64,000 bases of DNA, taken from NCBI RefSeq assembly GCF_014633365.1, contig NC_068346.1, positions 32,902,639 to 32,966,638 of the forward strand, given 5' to 3'. This stretch comes from Diospyros lotus. Lineage: Eukaryota > Streptophyta > Magnoliopsida > Ericales > Ebenaceae. The notes beneath the pieces were generated by a model that worked only from the letters and a program-made list of their open reading frames with translations, made no database searches and was not told the origin of the DNA. Positions 20,864 through 33,022 of this stretch are shown here, one piece after another; the first letter of the stretch is position 1; each line of letters opens with the position of its first letter. Both the position numbers and the translations under genes were made by a program.

Positions 20864-22834
20864 TCACTCCAGAAGTGAACTCAAAGGCCGCCGCGAGCTC
20901 ATCAAGCTGATCGGTGTCTTCCTTAGGTTGGTCCCCTCGGCCCCTAACACCTCCGCTAAAGCTCCAACCCAGCGAACTGGATCCGCCAAAGGCAAATCCA
21001 CAAGTTGACCGACCACCACTTCTTTAAAAGAGCCATAGGCCGAGAACTCAGCCTTAGGGAAAAGCACCTGAGCTTGAGAAAAGGCCTTCGCAAAGCCCTC
21101 CAGGAATTAGTTAACGGTCTTGTCTTTTAAGATCTCAACCTCAGTTTGGGTCGTAGCTACCTGAGTCCTCAGCTCGGTAACCTCGAGCTTTGTTTGGTCA
21201 GTTTAAAGGACAACGATGGCAAGGTCGGCTGTCAGCTTTGCTGCCCTCTTGACCCCTTCCTGGGCAAAGGCATTGGCAGCTTGGGCTTCCCCCTTTAACA
21301 CTGCTAGTTCCTCTGAACTACACTCCCATTGTTGTTGGTACTTCTTGGAGCGATTGCCAACCTGGACAGTCACTTCCTCCGCCTCCGTAATCTGCTTTTG
21401 CAGCTCATTCATCTTGGCGACCACCTTTTCCCTCACCCATTCCATCATCTCCTCACTAGCTCAGCTAAGTCACTTCAACTAGCCTAAACTCCAACTCTAG
21501 TGTCCAGTAAGCATTGGCAAGACGAAGAGATTGCATCTCAGACTAGCAAAACAGCCCCATGACTTCGAGGTCCAACTCCCTCTTTTGAATGGACTGGAGG
21601 TAGAGGCACTTCTCTATAAAGGCCCCGGGACAGAACTCTTTGCTTTAAAGGCTCCTCAGATCGGGCTCGTTATCGTCACAGCCCCACAAGCTCAGCCTCG
21701 ACAAGCCTGGACCAGAGCTCGAGGACTGGTCGATAGCCAAGCTTGAAGTCCTAAAGGGCCCAGCTTCCTCCTCTCGAGCAGTCCTTAGTCTTTTCAACTG
21801 CAAGAAGGCTTCCTCGACGTCAACCTGTTCCTTGGGTCGTCAAGAATTCCCATCTTTTGAAGAAACATATTGAGAAGATGGAGAAGTCGGCGTGGGACCC
21901 TTGGGCACGATGGGGGCTTTGGCTGCTCGAGAACTCTTCTCTGGAATAGGGGCTTTCTCAGCTACCCTACAAGCTGACCATGAGTTTGGCTCGGCCCCCG
22001 GTGCAACGCATGTTACCTTATCTTCTCTGCAGTCATTTTAGGGGCCATCTCACCTGAAATGGAGGATAAACAAGGTTAGCAACAACAAACAAAGTAAGCT
22101 ACAAGAATTAGCCCGAAGGGGAAGGCACAACAAAATCGACCCATATAGGTGGCCAGACTCTCGGGGTCATTCTCGAGTTTGACAAAAATCGAGCTCTCTA
22201 ACACCAGGCAATCCGAAAGAAGATCCACCATTAGTTGGTCCTCCAAACTCAAATGCTGGTATTCCACCCCCGTGATGGAGCTCGGCTCCTTGCTCCAACA
22301 CAAAGGGAACTTGGTGGCCGTTTGATCATCCAAAAAGAAGGCGAGCACATCTTGTCGAGAGGCTACTTTAAAGTAATCAACCTTGAAGTTCTTGTATGAG
22401 TTGTCAATGGCCTTCAGCAACTTCTTTCTTGGCAGCCCATTCAAAGAAACCTATCTACCCTTGCTGACACCCTTCAATTAGAAGAAGCAAAAGAAGACTC
22501 TCATGCTCGCTTCATGACCTAGGAAGGTGGACAACACTTCGATGGCTCTCACAAATGCCTAGTTGTTCAGGTGCAGTTGAGTCAGGGCAACATTCAACAT
22601 CGTCAACACCGAGCTTTGGAACTCGATGAACGGAAGTCGAAGATGAAGACGTGTAAAGAACGTCTCATACACAAAGATCGACCCCGAGTTCACGGCCATG
22701 AAAACCAGTTCTTTTTCCACACAAGGTCGACACTCAAATAAACCCTTGTCTTCTTCAACCACTGACAAGTGGATCCACGACCTCAGAACAATAACACTAT
22801 CCGAGGAGTTGTATGGGGAAGCAAACTTGGACAT
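20864..22834 (-). pseudogene. Antisense ORF of the Tat element, copy A
   Basis: Minus-strand coding-like region between the pol repeats and the 3' LTR. The N-terminal part (22834-22559) has a WIHLSVVEEDKGLFE segment and then LRLPFIEF...VALTQLHLN, the pattern of the plant 'putative gypsy type transposon' domain found in Tat antisense ORFs. A middle part (22444-22076) follows. The C-terminal part (21448-21203) is a coiled coil (ELQKQITEAEEVTVQV...). It ends with SSRRPLSSLLE and a stop at 20864. Stops at about 22558 and near 22450 break it. A ...tttcag|gtgag sequence near 22051-22060 could be a splice acceptor, so an intron is possible. The function of these ORFs is unknown. Confidence 0.68.
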
Positions 22835-23706
22835 GTCCTCACTCACCTAGCTATAGTCACCACTTGTGCCAAAAAGTGGGTTTAAAGATGACTTAGCCAT
22901 GGAAGAAGCACCTATACTATCCCTAGGGAAACCAAACAAAACAGAGCCATCAGAAGTCGTTCCCATTTTTCCTACTTCGATCTATATTTTAATTACCTTA
23001 GTCGATACACCAAATCACTCATCTATGCTCAACCAACAAAGCCCAACAACCAAGCGTTGGATTCCTTGCCAGGAGCTCTCTTCTTATAATGGTTACGAAA
23101 TCGCTTCCCTTCCCAAATTCACTCCTCGGACTCGTCACAACCCTCGATAAACAAGCCAAAAATTGTAAAATAAAATGGAGGGTTGAAAAATCAAAAGAGT
23201 AGGTTGTGCAAAGTTACCTGTGTAAACCTGCGAGTTTGTAGAAGAAAGCAAGAGGGAGCTTGAAGGCAAGAAGAATGCGAGAACTCTAAGGAAACCAGGA
23301 TTTAGAAATCGGTCGCAAGTACAAAGGTAAGAAGCAGGAAAATAGGTTATAGATGCCCTTATATAGATATCGCACAATGCATCAAATGGTTGGAGATCAA
23401 ATGTCACCAAACACCCACAGAGATCATGCCACCTGTCATGCGCATTAAAAGCCTTAGGTTAAAAGGTCAAAACAACTCCCTATCCACCCACGACGTCACA
23501 TCTCCCAAAGCAGACGCCAAAAGTTTGAAATCGCATGCGTTACTTGTCAGAACCTCGAAAAACACCCTGACAACACCAAGCTCGGCAACACCAAGTTTGG
23601 TCTTAGTAAGCTCAATCCTTGGCCAACGCAAACTAGAATGTGACCATCACCTCGGCTATGTTCCTAGCTCGAATGCTCGCTCATGCGAACATCCAACCTG
23701 GGAGGG

Positions 23707-24169
23707 CTCTAGACCGTACTAACCCATTGAGCCAGGGGCCCACAACCTAGCACCGAGCCTGGCCCTAGATTAGAACTCAGCCTAAGAAGCTCAAATAACC
23801 TTTCCATCCCAGCTGAGATCCTTGTGCCAGTAATAGATCTTATCGACTCTGAGCAACTCGCACGCTGATCCTTGATCATCTCTTAATCTCCATCAAATCC
23901 AAGATCCTCGAATATGGCCCTTCTCACTATCGTGTATCTCGACTTCCTATCCTCCCATGATAGTCGGCGACATGCAAGGCACTCTATATAAACCAGCCTG
24001 ATCACATGCCAATGTATGTTCTTTCCAAGCCCTACCCATACTCTATTACTTTGAACCCTCATTGACTTGAGCATCAAAGTACTTGCAGGTGCCAGCCACC
24101 CTCACCGAATCACGACATTGCGTCTTCGCAACAGCCAATCTTACCAACCCTGTTGGGTCGGAAGGAAAA
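23707..24169 (+). repeat. 3' LTR of Tat element A
   Basis: About 463 bp, aligned with the second unit and remainder of the 5' LTR (aacctagcaccgagcc, aataacctttccatccc, gcaactcgcacgctgatcc). A TATA-like ctatataaacc lies near 23982. It ends in gaaaa rather than the gaaca of the 5' LTR, so the outer end is eroded. It lacks the internal duplication. Confidence 0.78.
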
Positions 24170-26144
24170 ATCTGTTAGACTAATGTGTAAATTATATGCT
24201 ACCTATAATTTATACTAATGGGTCAAAAGGAACCCTGTTGGGTTGGAATTTGATTTATTAAACTCACTTTTGTGTTTTACTATAACTTTGTCACATTCAA
24301 ATTCTATTTTGTAATAATATGTGGATAGTTTAAATTTTAAAGTTTTGTACCCCATATTAACAAATTATGACAGACTATTAGGATTTTTTTTTTCTCCCTA
24401 TTTTCTCTATATTTTGATATATGATGGTAGCAAGGATTTATTAGTTTTGGAGAAAAATATGATACGAATGCATGATAGATAATAATTGCTAGATTTATTT
24501 TTTTTATTGATTATTTGCTATTTATTATGTGCAAGACAAATTATGTATTGGATATATTAAAATTTATGTGAAAATTCTATTGAATTTTTGTCAGATTGAT
24601 TGTTCCTATGAACATTGGTAATGGAACCAACATCTCCTTTTTCACACAAACATCACCATCCTTTCAAAGTCAAATAATTGAGGAGGTTAGTAAAATAAGA
24701 GAAAAAACAACAAATGAAAGTCATCCAATTGCACCAGGTAAAGCAACAAAAGTAATCAATCAAACAATTTATCTAAAACTTTACGCTTATAAATAAGTAA
24801 GAAAATACATATTTTAACAACAACAACAACAAAAATATGGCCATTGACAATAATATCTTATTCAAATATTTGGATATTAGGTTAACAATTTGAAGTCCTA
24901 GAATTAGGTTTCTAGGAAATATTCTTTATTTCAAAATGAATTTAAGGTATTAATATATACTATGTGACTTGCAGCTGAGCTTAGACCAAAATTTCAAGTT
25001 AAAACAAGGGTTATCCTATAGAATTGAGCTAAAATCCTTGGTGATTAAGCATAATTTAGATGACAGAGACAAACTAAGTTAACCACAAATTGCTTAGAGA
25101 GGCCAACTTATTTGTGGCAACTAAGTCTTATTCTACCTCTTAACTCCCATCTCTTTTCATTGAACATATCCAGCTTGCTACAACATACGCCTAGCCTTTT
25201 TTCCTCCTCTCAATTGTTTAACAAAAATGATTCTAACAGCTAAGTCTATTCCTAATTTTGCACCACTTGAATTGATTATCTAATATTATTTATGTAACTT
25301 AGCAAAGAATGGACAAATACTTTTAGGTAAACCATAAACTTAGTTTGTTTCTAACTGTTATGTACCTAGGATTTACCTAGGGTTTTAATAGGAAGATGGA
25401 AGAATATGAGGGAAATAGAACATGAAGTAAAGGGGAAAATTAGAAAGAAATGAGGGAGATATAAGAAAAATAGGGGAAGATATTCAAATAAAACAACAAA
25501 AAAGGGAGAGATTACAGATAAATCAAAGGGAGATTGAGTGAAAATTGAGAGAGAAGAATAAGAAATTTTGTTTATCATTCAACAACATATCCTCCAAATA
25601 GTATTCAGTAGCTTTATATAGCTACTCTACAAAAAATAACAAACTAATTGAAAAGATACAACTAGAGAAAAATACAAATAAAATAGACTAATTATTGTTT
25701 TAGCCCTAGGAAACCCTAGGGTCTTGACATTTTCCCCTGTCTTAAAACGTTTATTGTCCTCAAGAAATGCCCAAAATCTCATAGAAAAAAAAAATTGCTC
25801 AAGTGAATTAAATAACATTGTTGCATGCAGTTTAATTTAACTCCACAGCTTCTAATATGTTTTTTCCTTCTCTTTCATAGCTTGTCTAGAGAATTATTGA
25901 AAAACCTCTATAAGTATAACAAATTCTAAATAGCTCTCATGTACTCATCAATTGGAACAAAACCAGAATCAATCACTCTCTATTTGTTACAATTAGTAGT
26001 TTAAACCTGCAAACTGCTATTCATACAAATTTTGCTCATCATCGCTCTTTCAATGTTGGTTGTTTTGAGTCTAAAGGATTGACTAACTATGACCATGACT
26101 TCTTTTAATATCGAGTCCATTCCCCACAAGATTCAAATCCTAGA
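24170..26144. other. Non-coding spacer, no gene seen
   Basis: AT-rich, with an AAC trinucleotide run near 24818-24834. A 66-codon plus-strand frame near 24596 and minus-strand frames at 25366-25578 and 25627-25818 have no recognisable family. The sequence matches 57367-59342 with only a handful of differences. Confidence 0.55.
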
Positions 26145-26330
26145 CACTAGCCAATCCTTCAATCAATGGACTAGTCACCAAGGGTAACGTGATGGTCTTG
26201 GCTTTCTTTGTCACTTCATAAAATACTTTTTCATTTGCCTCATGTAACCTCTTAGCACGCATATCAAGAGTTATTATTTCTTCTTCTAATTTTTCAATCA
26301 CTAAAGTAGAATTCACCTTAACACTGCTAA

Positions 26331-28324
26331 CACTACAAAAAATTCAGCATTTAGTGATAAAAAATTCCGTCGCTAAATGTTAAATTTTCTAAATCTGTCA
26401 CTAAATAATTTAGCGACGGATTAAATTTACAGTGACAGAAGCATTTCTGTCGCTAAATCAAAGCCTCCCTCTGCATGCACCGCGTGGTCCCGCCTCTGTT
26501 CGCCACATGGTAGCGCTAGAATAATAATCCCAAGCGTTGCACCTTGGAATCGAACCACCAACCTCCAATGACCAAGCACCTATATGCGCGCGCGAGCCAG
26601 CCGATCTAGAAGCCTCCTTGATTATTAATGTGCATAAAATATATTTATAGTATTTTCTTTCAAACTTTCCAGAATTATATTTACACTCCAAAATTTTCCA
26701 AACTTATTTAATGAATATTAATTTTAATATTAATGTTAGTAGAGGGAAATGAATATTAATATTAATTTTAATATTTATTAATTTTATTTCGTTACTAATA
26801 CAAATAGAAGTTTATAAATTATTATATTAGCAGCAAAAAATTATGTTCTTATTTTGATTTTAATTTGTAATTTCATATTTTATTAATTTTGTAACTTAAC
26901 GACGAAATTTTTCGTCACTAATTTTGGATTTAATTGATTAATTCTAAATTCTACATTTAACTATGAAAAATTTTGTTATCAAACCAAATTTTAAATTTAA
27001 TTTAAATATTTTATGAATTTCCCATTAAATTTTTATAAATATTTTGTTAAATGTTATTTACAGTAACATTACTAAGTTTCTGTATAAATTCTTGAATTAT
27101 GTTTGAAGAAACAAACATAGAATTTGTGTACGGGCTCCGATTTTAGCCCATAATATATACTTTTAGGGTAGCTCGACAAGACAGTTGCAACTAGCAGCTT
27201 TACTGCTACTAACTATATTTTTTCTCCATTTAAATTTTTATTTTATGTTTAAATATAATTTTTAATTATTTTTGAGTCTTTTATTTTGAGTCGGCCCTTT
27301 AATGTAAGGGCCCGATCTGTCAGCAGCCTGCATCCCGTTAAGGTTATTATTTAAATACTTTTCTATCATTGTCGAGTTTTGAATTTTCTTTTGATTGGTT
27401 ACTGTAGCCCGTGGGCTTTCTTGGTTAGGTTGGTTAAATTGAGTCAAAAATATAAATTTAGTTGCTAAAATGTAAAATTAAAGTATGAATTTCACATTAA
27501 ATATAAACTCAATTTAATTTTAAAAAAAATAATTTTTTAAGTGTGAAATTATTTTTTCTTAATTTAAACTTTTGATTTTTAATTTATTTTTTTTTTTTGT
27601 TTTTAGCAACAAATCTATTTCGTCGCTAAAGTTTTAAATTTTTTATTTAAATTTTTTTAATTTAAATTTTTTTATTTTTAGCGACAAATATGTTCTGTAG
27701 CTAAATATTAAATTTTTAATTTAATTTTTCTTCTAACCACGAATTTGTGCCGTCGTTAAAGTTTTAAATTTTTAATTGAATTTTTTTTATTTTTTAGAGA
27801 TGGATTTTATTTCTTAGCTAAAGTTTGAATTTTTAATTTTTTCTTTTCTTTTTTTAGACGAATTTGTTTTGTTCCTAAATTTTGAATTTTGAATTTAATT
27901 TTTTTCTTTTTTAGCGACGAATTTGTGCTGTTGCTAAAGTTTTAAATTTTTAATTTATTGTTTTCTTTTTTAATGACAAATTTTGTTCTATCGCTAAAGT
28001 TTGAATTTTTTTTTTTCTTTTTTAGCGACGGATTTGTTCCGTCGCTAAAGTTTTAATTTTTAATTTAATTTTTTTTATTTTTTAGTGACAAATTTGTTTT
28101 GTCACTAAAGTTTAAATTTTTAATTTAATTTTTTTTATTTTTTAGCTATGGATTTGTTTTGTCACTAAATTTTTAAATTTATTAAAAATTATTTAATGAC
28201 GGGGTTTTCATCGCTAAATTAAAAAAATATTTAAAAATATTAGCAACCAAATATTCATCGCTAATTAGTGATAGAATAATTTCGTCACTAAATTCTATTG
28301 TTAAAAATTGTTTTTCTTGTAGTG
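26331..28324. mobile_element. Non-autonomous CACTA element, 1994 bp, copy A
   Basis: The left end CACTACAAAAAATTC and right end TTTTTCTTGTAGTG are inverted, with a TAA target duplication (26328-26330 and 28325-28327). Both ends carry gcgacggatt/aatccgtcgc-like repeats; the right half (27600-28310) has about ten degenerate units of the form tttagcgacgaatttgt...cgtcgctaaag with T-rich spacers. No transposase is present. The 61- and 77-codon minus-strand frames inside are not convincing genes. Confidence 0.9.
26546..26599 (-). repeat. tRNA-like (pol III A/B box) segment inside the CACTA element
   Basis: On the minus strand a tggctcgcgcgcgc segment (A-box position) is followed about 43 bases later by ggttcgattcc, a near-perfect B box. 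Spacing fits a tRNA or tRNA-derived SINE head. It lies in a GC-rich island unlike the rest of the element. No cloverleaf with a clean acceptor stem is evident, so it is not a functional tRNA gene. Confidence 0.4.
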
Positions 28325-29290
28325 TAATTTTAGAAATTCATAAAGCCTGTAATATTCGATTGTGAAAAACTATATCAAATTCAAAACCTAAAGATCCAGA
28401 TGTGTTTATCGCTTGTTCTGGACTTCCAAGAATATCATCTAGAACATTCTCATCAAAAACTTCCTTTTCAAAGGAATCAGGTTGTTCATTTGAATCTTCT
28501 TTCGTCCAAATACATTGGATCAAACCTCTTGGACTACTATTGTTGTTGTCAACACTGTTGTTATAGTCATCCTCCTTGTCAATATTGCCTAAATTAGAAT
28601 ACATCTTCTACTCAAAATCGGAAGTAAGCAGTGAATCAATTTTACACAATCTTTACTATTTCTTAGACTACTCCATTTTAATGAACTCCTAAGGCTGTAA
28701 TGCTTCATTAACAACGTCTTTCTTATTATTATTTTCTTCTTTAGATATTCCAACATCTTTTTTCATAAGAACAATTTCATCTCTCTGAGTTGAACTTTGA
28801 GATTTGACAATGGAGTTCTGATTCCATGGATGAGTAAGGTATGGGTCCCTGACTAAAATAGGATCAAGCCCATTTCTTTAAGAAGAGTAAGGATTTCCAC
28901 CAATCATAGGATCTGGTTGCTTCCTTATAATATTTGGATTAGAATATTCTCTAGAAATAAAACAAACAGATAGTCTAACTTGATTTTGTCTAGTGATCAT
29001 TATCATGAAATTCGACATCTGTTTGTGAAGTTACTTGCCTACCTTATTGAGTAAACCTCTTACTTTCGCACAAAGTTGGCTGCCCATCTAATCGATCACA
29101 TTATCAAGCTTCATCTCCAATGTTGTCTCTAATCAAGTCTAGATCTAAGGCCAAGGCTCACAACTTTGAACAATCTCCTGAAAATCGATTGATTCTAAAA
29201 TAGGCGCTACTATTTTCCTATTCTGCCTAAATCGTTGCTTCAAATTTAGTAAGCCTAATCTACTGCACAACTATAATACCCCCCAAACCT

Positions 29291-30170
29291 AATCGAGTTT
29301 GTTCTAACTTCAAGTTCGCCTACTACCAGTGTCCAAATTCATCAAAATTTCTCTGCCTTAATTATGATTCAGTAGTTGAAAATCGTTGCCTTCCTAATTT
29401 TGACTTCTTGAGAGTTCAATTGGCTCTCGTTGCAACTTTATGTGAATCACCGACTCTTAGTTTCACTAAATTGCCTTTATCATATGTAGCGACCTATTAG
29501 TGTAGTAGCCCTAATGCTAGATTTAGATGACATCTAGTGGGTTTGTAATAAATACAATTGTTGTATCTTTGTATATATGAATGAGTCCCTACATCTCTTG
29601 TTTGAGAGTTTTATTCTTAAGTGTTAAGAGTATGTGATGAGATTCTCTGGTGACCGGATTTCTTAAATGATTCATGGACCTTAGATTAATCAGATGGGGA
29701 CTCTAATTAGTCGAGTATGGACTAACACAAAGTTTACTACCTTGATCAGTATAAGTTACTGATCGTAAGGGTGGCGAGTCACATGCCATATGACATAGGA
29801 ATGTCTCTAGTAAACTCATGGGTGGTTGTTGGAGAACAACGCACTGAATGTGACACTGATGACTGACCATATGGCATTATGGATAATAGTCATGTTATCT
29901 AGTTGCGACATTGTAGCTAATCCTTAGACTTGAACTAACACGATTATTTTGTGTATTGGCATGCGGGATTTGCTAATTGACTGAACCATCCAATTGTGAG
30001 ATGAAGAAGTTCATCTATGTGGTTTCGTATTGCTAGTATATGGAGGCAGGTGTTCAGGGAAATAATTTGTCAACTCGTCATCATTGATGAGATGACCGTC
30101 CTATGTGATTTATTGTTAATCAAGGTGTTTGTAGTAAATTAACACAACTCATGCATAGTGTAGTTCCTTG
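29291..30170. other. Unclassified, LTR-like non-coding sequence
   Basis: No coding homology. The stretch lies between two antisense coding remnants and could be an LTR or leader of one of them, but I found no paired copy, TATA box with good context or primer-binding site. It matches 62489-63368 closely. Confidence 0.4.
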
Positions 30171-30463
30171 TAGTTGAAACAAATTTTGCCAAAATGCACT
30201 TACAAACACCTTATCACAGTCGCTAACTATTGATATGGCACCCCATGGAAATATACCACTTGATTAACAAATGCTTTTTTCACTGAGAGTGTTGTATAGG
30301 GATGTCTGAGTGGGACAAAATGGGCATATTTCCTCAAACGATCCACCACAACCATAATGACGTTGTAGCCTTGCGAAGAAGGTAAGCCTTAGATGAAATC
30401 CATGGAAACTTCACCCGAAATCTTTTTTGGAAGTGACAAAGGCTGAAGTAACCCTGCTGGTCA

Positions 30464-33022
30464 TGTAACATCCGGAATTTTGGGAGATAAATGATAGTTA
30501 TTAATTCTAACATTTTAGAGTGATTGGTGATTTATGGAATATTTGTGACCTAAAAACATTTAAAAGAGGATATTAAATTTATTGTATTTCTAAATGAGAA
30601 AGTGATCGAAAGTTTATAAAATTTCTAGGACTTAGATTATTAAGTGATTAAGAAAAATATATATATATTATAACAATTAATATGTTTATATATAATATAA
30701 AATAATTAAATAATTAAATAAAGGAAGTGTTCGTAATTTGGAGCAAGTTGCTGTGCGTGAATTGATAAGTGAAATACATATATATATAATATTAACATAT
30801 ACTATATTAATGGCATAATACTTGATATTGGCATGTTAATATAAGGGCAAGGTGCAGCCACGCGTCCAACTCAATTTCCAACTCATTTGAAATTAAGCAT
30901 GGCTAGCCTAGGGATGTGTGAGTAGCTTGGCTACCCAGGTTTGCTTGCCAATTTAAAGGCCATTTTGGCCGGAGCGCTCGCGTGAAGCAGAGAAGAAAAG
31001 AGAGGAAGGAGGAGAAGAAATTGGAGAAAGAAGAGGCGTGGCCAACAGCTTATGGACGAAAGGAAAATGGAAGAAATTAATAAGATTTTAGAGATTATTT
31101 GGTGTTTAAAATATTCAGGTAAGTGGGTAAAATTAGTATAAGTATTATATATCTAAATTATAAATTTTATACGATTAGATTATACAGTTTACGTGGTTGG
31201 AATTAACTTATTTAAGTTCCCGTTGTATTAATTGTTAGGAAACATTTTATTTCGCATTGGGAGCACAAGAGAGACTGAAATCATCCGTTTCAGGCAAGCT
31301 CCTAACCCTCTCCTCCTATTCTTTATTTCCCGTGAAAGTCTCCGTGATTTTTCATATTTTAAACCCTCCATCACCGTAACTCGGTTCCACGCACTAATAA
31401 TAATAATCCACGTGGCAGCCACCCTACGAATTTTATTTATTTAATGAGGTTATTGTTAATGGAAAGAGTTAAACAGTGATGTTTTGGTGTCTTTCATTAC
31501 GTCCGTCACGGGACCTTGTATCGCTCCGCTTCCCTTGGGAATGATGCCGAACCCATTAGGGATAGGTTCTTAGAAGAGTTGATTATGGTTTAATAGGGTT
31601 ATGTTAATAATTTGTTATGAATGTGGAGATGGTTTTCTGTGTATGAGAAGAGACGAGAACATGAATGACGTAATGGTGTCTATGTTGTTATGGATAAAGT
31701 GAGCAAAATGATGAGTTTAAGTGACTAAGTTTAATGTTGTCTATGTGTGTCTTAAGGGTATGGGGTACAAAGCCACTGACTGTCGATCATTGGTCATGGT
31801 AGTGGATGGCTGGATGTATGGGCGCCAGTCATCGACTGTTATGATAAGCGCTAGACGGGCCAGAAGAGCTGGTACTACCAGATTTCCGCCCTAGCTTGTG
31901 CATATCATGATGTGTATGCTGCATAGGACTTGGGTTGCATTCACTTGGGGACATGCTTTGTGTGTGACAGGATGTGTGAGCATTTGCATGACCCAGTCGG
32001 TCCAAGAGCCAACTTGGGTTCCCTAGGTGAGCCGGTATATTTAGAGCATATTGCATGTGTGTATTCTTATGTGGGCGTAGCATAGCCTGATGCTTGGTTT
32101 ATGGGGGCTTTGTCATCACGTTTATGCTGCAATAGCCGCTGCATTACCTAATTGTTGCATTGCATGGTGAGAATGTGTGATTATAGGTGATTAGTAGGGG
32201 TGGTAGGTGTGGCTCACGATAAGACCTTGGGGTGAGACCCACGGCGGCGTGGTCCACAACGTGGCCGCGGTAAGACCTTGAGGTGAGACCCACGGCGGCG
32301 TGGTCCATGATAAGATCCTGAGGTGAGACCCATGACAACATAAAGACCTTGGGGTGAGACCCATGGCAACAGATTATGATGTGAGCGACAGGAATGGACA
32401 TGTAAAGGAAATGGTATGGAGGTAGCTTATAAAAGACTACCAACAGGTTTGTATGTTGGACTTGGGTGTCAATGTGTGTTTTATGTGGCCCCAATGACCG
32501 TTTATGTGAGATTTATTATATGTTTGTGCATCTAAAAATAAGACAGGTATTGGGCATGGCATGACATGGCGTTGCATTGGCATGAACTGCATGGGGTGTC
32601 ATGGGAATAGTCCTATCTGTACCCTTCAGCCTTTCTTTTTAAAGCTTGCTGAGTCTCGTGACTCATGTTTACTTTACATCATTCCAGGTAAGAGAAACGT
32701 CTGAGATGGCAGGTACATTCAGCGGAGTTGGGTGCAGATAGCTGAGTCATGATAGCAAGTGCAGAGCTCTCCCGAAACTAAATCCTGGGTGTCATTGTGT
32801 AATGTCTTATAATTGTGAGTTAGATAAATGTTATGTAAGCCAAATGGGCACACAGTGATCAGATATGTAATGACGATTATGAGAAGGTATAAAAAAAAAG
32901 ATTATGATTTAAATAAAGGTTGTTTGTGAGTTGTAGTTGTGTTATTATTCGATATCATTTTAGTAATGACCCTCTCAAGGATCCTCTATGCGCGTAGAGG
33001 CTCTGGGAGGCGGGCCGTTACA
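30464..33022 (+). mobile_element. Solo LTR (2.56 kb) inserted in the antisense gypsy integrase
   Basis: Begins TGTAACATCC and ends GGCCGTTACA, flanked by ggtca (30459-30463) and agtca (33023-33027), a 4-of-5 match to a target duplication. Removing it restores the integrase frame between the zinc finger and PAGLLQPL. There is no internal retroelement coding sequence, so it is a solo LTR left by LTR-LTR recombination. Length and ends fit large gypsy (Tekay/Del-like) LTRs. The first 339 bases also appear at 63662-64000 in copy B. Confidence 0.78.
32221..32370 (+). repeat. Short GC-rich tandem repeats in the solo LTR
   Basis: Four degenerate units carrying aagaccttggggtgagaccc; the first two also share cacggcggcgtggtcca. 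Spacing is about 30-60 bases. Confidence 0.75.

Larger units (their letters stand above)
8270..24169 (+). mobile_element. Decayed Ty3/gypsy Tat-lineage retrotransposon, copy A
   Basis: Order on the plus strand: 5' LTR (8270-8930), tRNA-Lys-type primer-binding site, gag, protease, reverse transcriptase, RNase H, a second RNase H domain, integrase, tandem repeats, an ORF in antisense, and 3' LTR. A second RNase H and an antisense ORF between pol and the 3' LTR are features of the Tat lineage (Ogre/Retand-like). Stops and frameshifts occur throughout, so it is dead. Without the nested 5.7-kb element it is about 10.2 kb. No convincing 5-bp target duplication was found at the outer ends. Confidence 0.88.
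26145..29290 (-). pseudogene. Unrecognised antisense frame interrupted by a CACTA element, copy A
   Basis: A single minus-strand frame can be followed from about 29290 to 28325 with several stops. It contains a run such as MKLDNVID...GSQLCAKVRGLLNKV, a Gln/Asn/Ser-rich middle and an 88-codon open stretch (28604-28338). If the CACTA element and one copy of its TAA duplication are ignored, the same frame continues at 26327 for about 60 codons (a charged helical stretch, then TKKAKTITLPLVTSPLIEG) and stops near 26145. The family is not recognised; a retroelement gag-like protein or an old host gene are both possible. All stops I noticed are shared with copy B, so they predate the duplication. 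Confidence 0.5.
7051..30802 (+). repeat. Large direct duplication, copy A
   Basis: This block matches 46053-64000 in the same order and orientation. The offset is 39002 at the left edge, 38992 across the Tat 5' LTR and gag, and 33198 at the right. Most of the change is the 5729-bp LOG-bearing element plus its 5-bp target duplication, present only here; small indels make up the rest. Position 30802 corresponds to the last base of the window, so the true right end is unknown. The left end in copy B is hidden by the assembly gap. The block contains a CACTA element, a Tat gypsy element, another CACTA element and part of an antisense gypsy element with an inserted LTR. Confidence 0.95.

Noticed and set aside
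8270..24169. 5-bp target duplication for the outer ends of the Tat element
   Set aside because: The bases next to 8270 and after 24169 do not match, and the 3' end is eroded.
24596..24796. 66-codon plus-strand frame
   Set aside because: No family resemblance, and preservation in copy B reflects overall near-identity of the flank.
26546..26599. Functional tRNA gene
   Set aside because: B box is good but no proper acceptor stem or anticodon arm could be paired.
26458..26691. 77-codon minus-strand frame inside the CACTA element (also 59656-59889)
   Set aside because: Overlaps the tRNA-like GC island; no protein family and no start context.
31228..32494. Several 64-116 codon frames inside the solo LTR
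   Set aside because: LTR sequence; His/Pro/Ser-rich translations of tandem repeats without homology.
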